Positions 1-5,688 of a DNA stretch of 34,914 nucleotides are shown piece after piece. Positions within the stretch are counted from its first letter, which is position 1. The number at the start of each line of letters is the position of its first letter. The stretch is from positions 1 through 34,914 of the forward strand of contig CAYQUV010000004.1 of NCBI GenBank assembly GCA_964421005.1, in the 5' to 3' direction. The notes under the pieces were generated by a model. That model did no database searches. It saw only the letters and a program-made list of their open reading frames with translations, and had not been told where the DNA came from. The position numbers and the translations under genes were made by a program. This DNA comes from CAYQUV01 sp964421005 (GTDB taxonomy: Bacteria; Patescibacteriota; Minisyncoccia; Minisyncoccales; CG1-02-41-26).

Positions 1-4
1 TTTT

Positions 5-78
5 GGGGACGTAGATCAATTGGTTAGATCATCGCTCTGTCACAGCGAAGGTTGCCGGTTCAAGTCCGGTCGTCCCCG
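5..78 (+). tRNA. tRNA-Asp (GTC)
   Basis: A complete cloverleaf is visible. The acceptor GGGGACG at 5-11 pairs with CGTCCCC at 71-77, with discriminator G78. The anticodon stem TCGCT (32-36)/AGCGA (44-48) encloses loop CTGTCAC with anticodon GTC at 39-41, which reads Asp codons. The T-arm carries TTCAAGT. CCA is not encoded, so it must be added after transcription. The gene borders an accessory stretch with gene remnants, which fits a tRNA-associated integration hot spot, but I see no direct repeat of its 3' end in the window. Confidence 0.95.
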
Positions 79-323
79 CTAGATGTCCAACTTCGAATCT
101 TAGAATTATTAAGGTGCAGGACGATATCAAAGACTGGTGCCACACAGGCATCATTTTTTTTTATTTTTTAACAGTAAAAACTTCAAAACAGAGCTTCAGA
201 ATGGTTCTTTTTTGGTATAATCCGCTCTGTATAAAAAATTTATCGGCGTGGCTGGTAAAATCCATTATCTCGTTTAATTTCTATGAACAAACGCTTCATA
301 TTCTTCTTGCCAACCAATTTTTC

Positions 324-419
324 GTTCCTTGTCCCAAATCCCTTCTTAGCCATCTCTTTTGCCGGGGAATTGATTTTTTGGGTTATGTAATCTTGCCCAA
401 AACTATTATATATAAATAA
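324..419 (+). pseudogene. Possible reverse transcriptase C-terminal remnant
   Basis: The last 32 codons of an otherwise unconvincing frame contain RGIDFLGYVILP (codons at about 363-398). GIDFLGYVI-x-P is, from memory, the block at the end of the polymerase domain in group II-like and diversity-generating-retroelement reverse transcriptases. A CPK triplet sits ten residues before the glycine, where those enzymes usually have HPNK or HPKK. The reading frame stops at once after the motif, so the thumb and tail are missing, and nothing recognisable lies upstream, so this would be a dead fragment. The opposing strand holds a lysine-rich 37-codon ORF (353 to 240), which fits this genome's strand bias better. 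The match rests on about eleven residues. Confidence 0.4.
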
Positions 420-441
420 AAGAATGTATTTAAAAATAAAG

Positions 442-471
442 AAGGGTAGATCATTTCTGATCTACCCTTTT
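442..471. terminator. Bidirectional intrinsic terminator
   Basis: A perfect 12-bp hairpin pairs AAGGGTAGATCA (442-453) with TGATCTACCCTT (458-469) around loop TTTC. It is followed by T on the plus strand and preceded by A-rich sequence, so it can act on both strands. It lies downstream of the minus-strand gene at 559-1281 and is its likely terminator. Confidence 0.8.
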
Positions 472-558
472 GGGTGTACTTTCGTGCAAAAATTTGTAGA
501 GGACCGCCTTCGGCGGAAACGAGGATCAAGGGACCAAGAGGTCTAAAATTCCAAGTCC

Positions 559-1281
559 CTAAGACCGACTACGGCACGAGGCGGAACCCCACCAGTCATC
601 CGGGAAGTCGAGGTGGTCCCAGCCGATTTCTGGCCGGTCGTCATTAAGGTAGATGCTCGGCACCAGGTCGGCCCTCCCGTAGCGGGAACCCGTGCAATCT
701 ACGTAATGCTCTGAGAGCACGTTCGTGTGGACGCATAAGGCGATGCTTTCGTCAATCGTCAGACAGGAACGCTTTTGTTCTGCGATGAGCTGTTCTGCCT
801 TCTTGGGTGATTTGCCAAGCATACCGTCTTCCACGTCGTAGATGAAATAGGGTATCTTCGGAGTTTCCACTTTGTCGGTGATCTCGTTTGGATCGAGGGA
901 GGTGTAGCCTACTTTATCCTCGTTGCGGACCATGTGTATGAGTCCGTAGATGCCCATATAGGTTCGCGGAATCACCGGCACAAACGGAATGTGATCTTTT
1001 GGGATTTCCATCTTGGCCGCTTTGGATAGCACGGTGTCGTGCTGGTCCTGGAATACTTCCAGGATGCGCTGCGGGCAACCCCGTGATTTCAGGATTTCCA
1101 TCTGGCCGTCGAACAACTTGGCCAGTTCATTTTGGCGTCCCTCAATCATTTCGACAGCAGCCTGTTTTTTGGCTTCTGCCACCACATCGTCGATCACCTC
1201 GGCTTCCAGGCCTTTGAAAAAGGCTGTCAGCTTGGTAACCAGACCCTCACGTTGGTCTTTAAACAACTCTTTCTCCGCCAT
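559..1281 (-). CDS. Hypothetical protein, DUF5701-like, GC-rich
   Basis: A 240-residue soluble protein with no signal peptide or membrane segment. The first about 90 residues are charged and probably helical. The C-terminal half holds a block resembling what I recall of DUF5701: SCLTIDESIALCVH, then CTGSRYGRADLVPSIYL, then a WWGSASCRSRS ending. The function of that family is unknown. The start is firm: AAGGAGGT lies six bases before the ATG, and a near-consensus promoter lies about 105 bases further upstream. Base composition differs sharply from the neighbours: 36 of 60 bases are G or C at 601-660, against 22 of 60 at 2641-2700 in pheS. Codon choice follows this. It sits alone between two gene remnants with its own promoter and terminator, which suggests recent acquisition. 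The family name is tentative. Confidence 0.75.
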   Translation of the reverse strand: MAEKELFKDQREGLVTKLTAFFKGLEAEVIDDVVAEAKKQAAVEMIEGRQNELAKLFDGQMEILKSRGCPQRILEVFQDQHDTVLSKAAKMEIPKDHIPFVPVIPRTYMGIYGLIHMVRNEDKVGYTSLDPNEITDKVETPKIPYFIYDVEDGMLGKSPKKAEQLIAEQKRSCLTIDESIALCVHTNVLSEHYVDCTGSRYGRADLVPSIYLNDDRPEIGWDHLDFPDDWWGSASCRSRS

Positions 1282-1312
1282 GGCGATACCTCCTTACTGG
1301 ATTTGGGCTTGC

Positions 1313-1324
1313 GTTTACGTAAAC
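1313..1324. repeat. 12-bp perfect palindrome in the 5' UTR
   Basis: GTTTACGTAAAC lies between the promoter and the Shine-Dalgarno of the minus-strand gene at 559-1281. A second short inverted repeat, TACTGC (1358-1363)/GCAGTA (1373-1378), lies in the same UTR. A perfect dyad here could be an operator, but no regulator is visible nearby. Confidence 0.4.
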
Positions 1325-1390
1325 TTACTATTTTTTAAATTTTCAAGTTTCAAGACATACTGCCATAATTCTGCAGTACTATCGGTACAT

Positions 1391-1419
1391 AGTATAGCAT
1401 ATTTTGCTGTATTTGTCAA
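1391..1419 (-). promoter_or_regulatory. Sigma-70-type promoter for the DUF5701-like gene
   Basis: On the minus strand TTGACA (1419-1414) and TATACT (1396-1391) are separated by 17 bases. This is a consensus -35, one mismatch in the -10, and ideal spacing. The predicted start near 1384 gives a 5' UTR of about 100 bases. Confidence 0.8.
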
Positions 1420-1432
1420 CAAGATTTGGTGC

Positions 1433-1534
1433 CTGAGAATTGAAACTTATTACGGTTTTCCCTGTGACATTGAGTGGGCGATAGAGCGAGGGAAAATCTA
1501 TATTGTCCAAAGCCGGCCGATTACTACATTATGA
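1433..1534 (+). pseudogene. Fragment of PEP synthase / PPDK N-terminal domain
   Basis: These 34 codons read LRIETYYGFP-CDIEWAIERGKIYIVQSRPITTL and end at TGA. The blocks GFP-DIEWA and IYIVQSRPIT are characteristic of the end of the PEP/pyruvate-binding (ATP-grasp) domain of phosphoenolpyruvate synthase and pyruvate phosphate dikinase. Nothing else of the domain, which normally spans some 300 residues, is present. Upstream the frame runs into the divergent promoter of the GC-rich gene, and downstream there is no swivelling-histidine or PEP-binding domain. The natural reading is the 3' end of a gene truncated when the upstream cassette arrived, or by deletion. The identity of the fragment is clear; the cause of the truncation is inferred. 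Confidence 0.75.
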
Positions 1535-1600
1535 ATTTGCGATATTAAACCAAACCAAATTTTTATATAAACATTTATCCACAGCTTAAAATTTAAATTA

Positions 1601-1628
1601 TTGACAGGACCTGGTTTTTTGCTATATT
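1601..1628 (+). promoter_or_regulatory. Promoter of a candidate structured RNA
   Basis: TTGACA (1601-1606) and TATATT (1623-1628) are separated by 16 bases, predicting a start near 1635. No convincing protein gene follows for 900 bases. Confidence 0.7.
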
Positions 1629-1634
1629 TAAAAT

Positions 1635-2025
1635 AATCCTCCGCTTTTAAAACTGTACTTTAAAAACAAAGATGGAGGAGCAGACTTTAACCGATAAACC
1701 CTGGAGTTGTCTATGTTAAGAGGTCCTCCGAGAGAAACCCGTTTTCAGTATCTGTATGCATCGAAAAACTGATTTTATCAGTCAAGAAGTTTGATGCTGA
1801 TTTCAACTCAAATCGCGCCTGGGTTTTCCCAACAAGATGATGTGTAAGATTAAAGGGTATCGGTAATTTATTTGAAGGGTGACATGTTTATTTTACTCTT
1901 CGTAAAGGTGTGATAGGGAGAAAAAGCATCCTTGTCGCCCTTCTTATTTGTTCTTTTAATAGTTCTTTAAAAAGTTTCTCATTTTAAAAGACCTTTTGCC
2001 TGTTCCGCAAAAGGTCTTTTTCTTT
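1635..2025 (+). ncRNA. Candidate structured RNA of unknown class, with switch-like pairing
   Basis: The interval runs from a strong promoter to a strong terminator with no convincing ORF. GGAGGA at 1674-1679 can pair with TCCTCC at 1637-1642, supported by an inner TTTTAAA (1645-1651)/TTTAAAA (1659-1665) helix. It can equally pair with TCCTCC at 1724-1729, supported by TTAAC (1687-1691)/GTTAA (1715-1719). The two folds exclude each other. AAACCC at 1696-1701 and at 1735-1740 likewise compete for GGGTTT at 1821-1826. Local hairpins are ACTGAT (1768-1773)/ATCAGT (1777-1782) and an 11-bp stem with one G-U pair, 1874-1884/1933-1943, enclosing TTTAC (1892-1896)/GTAAA (1902-1906). I could not fit RNase P RNA, tmRNA, SRP RNA or a T-box. 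A 19-codon ORF (1713-1772) with GGAG seven bases before its ATG could be a leader peptide; its start lies in the loop of the second fold. Confidence 0.5.
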
Positions 2026-2026
2026 T
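1986..2026 (+). terminator. Intrinsic terminator of the candidate RNA
   Basis: A 14-bp perfect stem pairs AAAAGACCTTTTGC (1986-1999) with GCAAAAGGTCTTTT (2007-2020) around a 7-base loop, followed by a T-rich tract. Confidence 0.85.
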
Positions 2027-2104
2027 CTTTCTGAATTAAAAAGAAAATCTTTCTTAATCTACTTGTTCCGAGTATTTCTTTTATCTTTTTGATAGAGGAA
2101 TTGA

Positions 2105-2329
2105 AGCTCTCAAGATCTTTTCCACAGAACAACCTTATCTCTTTCAGGGAAACCATCTTGAAGAAAAAGGAAGTGGGAAGATATAGCTTTTCCTCGGAGA
2201 AGCTCAAGAAAAATATCTTTGTCTTGGGCAGGAAGGAACGTTAAGAGAGATTCTTTCCTCCGTCTTAGAAGATAAAACAGAACTAAGAATAGAAAAAACA
2301 ATGAAAAGAGACAGTAAATTTTAAAAAGT
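2105..2329 (+). ncRNA. Second candidate structured RNA or leader
   Basis: No credible gene is seen between the two terminators. Three consecutive hairpins are: CAAGAT (2111-2116)/ATCTTG (2155-2160) continued by TTTCC (2119-2123)/GGAAA (2148-2152); AAGATAT (2178-2184)/ATATCTT (2213-2219) enclosing AGCTTTTC/GAGAAGCT-type pairing at 2185-2204; and AGGAAGGAA (2230-2238)/TTCTTTCCT (2251-2259) with one G-U pair. A terminator follows directly. No clear promoter was found, so it may be read-through from the upstream RNA. Short helices arise easily in biased sequence, hence the modest confidence. Confidence 0.35.
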
Positions 2330-2356
2330 GCAGAAAAATTTCTGCTCTTTTTGTTT
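2330..2356 (+). terminator. Intrinsic terminator
   Basis: GCAGAA (2330-2335) pairs with TTCTGC (2340-2345) around four bases, followed by TCTTTTTGTTTT. It closes the gene-poor stretch ahead of pheS. Confidence 0.65.
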
Positions 2357-2411
2357 TAGTTATTCCATGTTTTCTGTTAAAAAAAAGCGTCTTTTATTTA
2401 CTTGTATTTCC

Positions 2412-2439
2412 TTTGGTTTTCGGGTAAAATAGTTATAAT
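2412..2439 (+). promoter_or_regulatory. Possible pheS-pheT-gyrB promoter
   Basis: A perfect TATAAT lies at 2434-2439. The -35 candidate TTTGGT (2412-2417, 16-base spacer) is weak. The predicted start near 2446 leaves about 85 bases before the pheS ATG. No T-box elements are visible in this leader. Confidence 0.5.
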
Positions 2440-2530
2440 AAGCAGTTATTTTTTTATTGCGTTTTGGCTATATTTTATTTATGACTTATCTGTAATTTAA
2501 AAGAAATTGAAGAAAAAATAAAAGAAAAAT

Positions 2531-3556
2531 ATGGATTTAAAAAAACTCAAAATTGAGGCGGAGGAAGAGATAAAAAAAGCGCAAGATTTGAAAAATTTAG
2601 ATGAAATTTTCAAAAAATATCTTGGCAGAAAAGGGAAAATTACTGAGGTTTTCAGCGATTTGAAAAAAGTTTCAGGGAAAGAGCGGAAAAAAATAGGGAA
2701 AGAGGCGAATTTGGCAAAAATTGAAATTGAACAAATACTCGAGAAAAGAAAGGAAAAACTGAAAAAAGAATTAATAAAGCAGAAAATAAAAAAAGAGAGA
2801 GTTGATATTACAAGGCCCGGCAAGAAGCTGGAAACCGGTCATTTACATCCTTTGACACAAGTCAGACAAGAAATTGAGGAAATTTTTAAGTCAATGGGAT
2901 TTTCCGTTGTTGAAGGACCAGAAGTTGAAACCGAATGGTATAATTTTGATGCTTTGAATATTCCCAAAGACCACCCAGCCAGAGATTTTTGGGATACGTT
3001 CTGGCTTAAAGAACAGCCCTCTGGAGGGAAGAATAAAAAGCCTGGGTTGAAAAGCCAAAAATTGCTTCTGCGGACCCATACCTCACCTGTTCAAATCCGT
3101 TATATGGAAAAACATAATCCGCCTTTTAGGATTATCGTTCCGGGAAGAGTTTTTCGTCACGAGGCAACCGATGCTTCCCATGAAATCAATTTTTATCAAG
3201 TTGAAGGATTAATGGTTGATAAGAATATTTCGGCATCTAACTTTAAAGCAATAATTGAAGAGTTTTTAAAGAGATTCTTTAAAGAGAAAGTTGAAATCCG
3301 ATTGAGACCGAGTTTTTTTCCTTTTACAGAACCAAGTTTTGAAATAGACCTTCGAAGAGGAAAAGGAGAATGGCTTGAGATAGTGGGAGCTGGGATGGTC
3401 CACCCAAATGTTTTTCGATTCTCCGGCATAAATCCTAAAGACTGGCAAGGGTTTGCTTTCGGTGTAGGAATGGACAGGTTGGCGATGCTTCGTTACAAAA
3501 TTAATGATATTAGATTGTTTTACAACGGCGATTTAAGGTTTTTGAAACAATTTTAA
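2531..3556 (+). CDS. pheS: Phenylalanyl-tRNA synthetase alpha subunit
   Basis: A 341-residue class II synthetase subunit that charges tRNA-Phe as part of an alpha2beta2 enzyme with PheT. The N-terminal about 90 residues form the lysine-rich coiled-coil arm that contacts tRNA. The catalytic core begins near GHLHPLTQVRQEIEEIF. It carries EGPEVETEWYNFDALNIP and DHPARDFWDTFW, then motif 2-like LLRTHTSPVQIRYM and PGRVFRHEATDASHEINFYQ. It ends with the motif 3 region GFAFGVGMDRLAMLRY. Length matches bacterial PheS. The ATG has no Shine-Dalgarno, as for most housekeeping genes here, but the frame begins at the usual distance from the core. pheT follows 24 bases later. Confidence 0.97.
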   Translation: MDLKKLKIEAEEEIKKAQDLKNLDEIFKKYLGRKGKITEVFSDLKKVSGKERKKIGKEANLAKIEIEQILEKRKEKLKKELIKQKIKKERVDITRPGKKLETGHLHPLTQVRQEIEEIFKSMGFSVVEGPEVETEWYNFDALNIPKDHPARDFWDTFWLKEQPSGGKNKKPGLKSQKLLLRTHTSPVQIRYMEKHNPPFRIIVPGRVFRHEATDASHEINFYQVEGLMVDKNISASNFKAIIEEFLKRFFKEKVEIRLRPSFFPFTEPSFEIDLRRGKGEWLEIVGAGMVHPNVFRFSGINPKDWQGFAFGVGMDRLAMLRYKINDIRLFYNGDLRFLKQF

Positions 3557-3580
3557 AGTTTATCATATTTTCTTGTATAT

Positions 3581-5677
3581 ATGATATTTTCTTACCTCTT
3601 ACTAAAAGATTACATAAAAGGAAGATTGCCCTCTCCCAAAAAAATGGCGGATCTTTTGACTTTTCACAGTTTTGAAGTGGAAAACATTGAGAAGAAGGGC
3701 AGGGATTGGCTTCTGGATATTGATGTTTTGCCAAACAGAGCTCCGGATTGTTTATCTCATATCGGAATAGCCAGAGAAGTGGCAGTAGTTACGGGGTCAA
3801 AACTTCAAGTGCCAAAGTTTAAACTCAAAGAAGCCAATGATTTAAAAACAAAAGATTTTTTGAAAGTGGAAGTGAAAAATAAAAACGATTGTCCCAGATA
3901 TACGGCAAAGGTGATTTTGGGAGTTAAGATTGGGCCTTCTCCAAAATGGCTAAAAGAGAGATTGAAGGCTTGTGGTCTTCAGCCCATTAACAATGTTGTT
4001 GATATTACAAATTATGTAATGCTTGAAACAGGCCAGCCGGTTCATGCTTTTGACCTTGATAAAGTGAATAAGAAGATTATTGTAAGACGTGCGAATAGAG
4101 GAGAGAAAATAAAAGCCCTGGATGATAAAATTTATCAACTGGATAAAGACATTTTGGTAATAGCCGACGAGAAAAAACCGATAGCAATTGCCGGAATAAA
4201 GGGAGGGGAAGACACATGTATAGATTCTAAAACAAAAAATATAATTATTGAAGCAGCTAATTTCAATCAAAGAGTTACCCGAATCGCTTCGAAAAAATTA
4301 AAACTTAAAACAGATGCCTCCTGGAGATTTGAAAACGGGGTTTCTCCAACTTTAGTTGATTTTGCTCAGCAGAGAGTAAGTTATTTAATTCAAAAGATTG
4401 CCGGAGGGAAAGTAGCCCATGGATTAATTGATTTTTATCCCAACAAACAAAAACCTTCAAGGGTTAAACTTAATTTGAATTACCTTGAAAGGTTATTAGG
4501 GGTTAAAATCCCTGTGGGGAAAACTATTAGAATTTTAAAAAGTTTAGATTTCAAAATTTTAGAGAAGGGGACTCAAAAAATTGAAGTTGAAGCACCAAGT
4601 TTTAGACAGGATATTCTGATTGAAGAAGATTTAATAGAAGAAGTAGGAAGAATAGCCGGTTTTAAAAATATTTCTTCTCTGTTTCCTCAAGTGGCTTTGA
4701 TTCCACCGAAAAGAAATGAGGAGATTTTTTGGGAAAGAATTTGTAAGAATATTTTAAAAGAGAGCAGATTCTCTGAAGTTTACAACTATTCTTTTATAGG
4801 AGAAAGAGAAAAGGATGTGTTTAATTTTAAGGAAAAAGAATTATTGGAGCTTCAGAATCCTACAAGTGTTTTTAACAGATATTTAAGACCGAGTTTGATT
4901 CCAAATTTATTGAAAAACATTAGAGAGAATTTTAAATGGTTTGATGAAATAAAAATATTTGAAATCGGAAAGATATTTAAAGAAATTAAAGATTCTTCAG
5001 TGAGGATGAGTTCTTTGACAGGGAAAAAAGAACCAAAAATTATAAGTTTGGAGAAAAAAATGCTAAGTGGAGTTTTAGCGCGAAAAGGTTTGGGAGATGA
5101 AGGGTTTTATGAATTGAAAGGGATAGTTGATTCTTTATTGGCTAAACTCGGCATCAGTAGTGTTTGGTATGATGATGTTGGAGCAACTCCAGAGGATTCA
5201 AAAGCAAATCTCTGGCATCCTCAGAAATCGGCTGAAATCAAAAGCGATGGGGAAGAAATAGGATTTTTGGGAGAGATTCATCCGGGAATTTTGGAAGATT
5301 TGAAAATAAAAGAAAAAATATTTGTTTTTGATTTAGATTTCGAAAAATTATATAAGTTAGCTTCAGAAGAACACGAATATCGTCCCATTTCTGTTCATCC
5401 CGCAGCAGTAAGAGATTTAGCTGTTTTGGTACCCCGGGGAACTAAAGTAGTTGAGGTTTTGAATAAAATTAACGAGGCTGGGGGGAAACTTGTCCGAGAT
5501 GTTGACCTTTTTGATATTTATACCGGAGAGGGAATCTCGGAAGGAAAGGAGAATTTCGCTTTTCATATTATTTATCAAGCCGAAGATAGAACTCTATCTT
5601 CAAAAGAAATTGATGAAATTCATCAAAAAATAATTGAAAATTTGGAAAAAAATCTCTCTTGGGAAGTGAGAAAATAA
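3581..5677 (+). CDS. pheT: Phenylalanyl-tRNA synthetase beta subunit, short form without EMAP domain
   Basis: A 698-residue PheT, about 100 residues shorter than the usual 790-800. The deficit is at the N-terminus. The protein passes from the first short segment (about residues 1-43) straight to DIDVLPNRAPDCLSHIGIAREVA. The EMAP/OB-fold tRNA-binding domain that normally sits between these is absent. The B3/B4 editing core and B5 domain follow (for example VDITNYVMLETGQPVHAFD and RFENGVSPTLVD). The C-terminal ferredoxin-fold anticodon-binding domain is present (YRPISVHPAAVRDLAVLVP to the end), so tRNA-Phe binding by that end is kept. No Shine-Dalgarno precedes the ATG. gyrB begins 11 bases downstream, so pheS-pheT-gyrB probably form one transcript. 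Confidence 0.96.
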   Translation: MIFSYLLLKDYIKGRLPSPKKMADLLTFHSFEVENIEKKGRDWLLDIDVLPNRAPDCLSHIGIAREVAVVTGSKLQVPKFKLKEANDLKTKDFLKVEVKNKNDCPRYTAKVILGVKIGPSPKWLKERLKACGLQPINNVVDITNYVMLETGQPVHAFDLDKVNKKIIVRRANRGEKIKALDDKIYQLDKDILVIADEKKPIAIAGIKGGEDTCIDSKTKNIIIEAANFNQRVTRIASKKLKLKTDASWRFENGVSPTLVDFAQQRVSYLIQKIAGGKVAHGLIDFYPNKQKPSRVKLNLNYLERLLGVKIPVGKTIRILKSLDFKILEKGTQKIEVEAPSFRQDILIEEDLIEEVGRIAGFKNISSLFPQVALIPPKRNEEIFWERICKNILKESRFSEVYNYSFIGEREKDVFNFKEKELLELQNPTSVFNRYLRPSLIPNLLKNIRENFKWFDEIKIFEIGKIFKEIKDSSVRMSSLTGKKEPKIISLEKKMLSGVLARKGLGDEGFYELKGIVDSLLAKLGISSVWYDDVGATPEDSKANLWHPQKSAEIKSDGEEIGFLGEIHPGILEDLKIKEKIFVFDLDFEKLYKLASEEHEYRPISVHPAAVRDLAVLVPRGTKVVEVLNKINEAGGKLVRDVDLFDIYTGEGISEGKENFAFHIIYQAEDRTLSSKEIDEIHQKIIENLEKNLSWEVRK

Positions 5678-5688
5678 AAAATTAAACT

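Noticed and set aside
240..353. Minus-strand 37-codon ORF starting MAKKGFGTRNEK, with TATAAT at 410-405
   Set aside because: Coding-like composition, but no Shine-Dalgarno, no recognised family, and it opposes the RT-like motif. Mentioned as the alternative reading only.
1013..1432. Long plus-strand frame leading into the PEP-synthase fragment
   Set aside because: It is antisense to the well-supported minus-strand gene and its promoter. Only the last 34 codons resemble a protein family.
1575..1583. Perfect DnaA box TTATCCACA upstream of the candidate RNA, with gyrB a few kb away
   Set aside because: It is a single box; there is no cluster, no AT-rich unwinding array and no dnaA or dnaN in the window. 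Not enough for an origin.
1635..2025. RNase P RNA, tmRNA or SRP RNA as identity of the structured RNA
   Set aside because: The conserved blocks I know for each (GAGGAAAGTCC, the tRNA-like ends, the GGAAG/AGCAGCC loop pair) are not found.
1956..2301. Two overlapping minus-strand ORFs of 83 and 63 codons
   Set aside because: They run through plus-strand terminator and hairpin sequence, lack ribosome sites, and look like low-complexity chance frames.
2446..2530. T-box or Phe-rich leader peptide controlling pheS
   Set aside because: No specifier stem, T-box sequence or Phe codon run is visible in the short leader.
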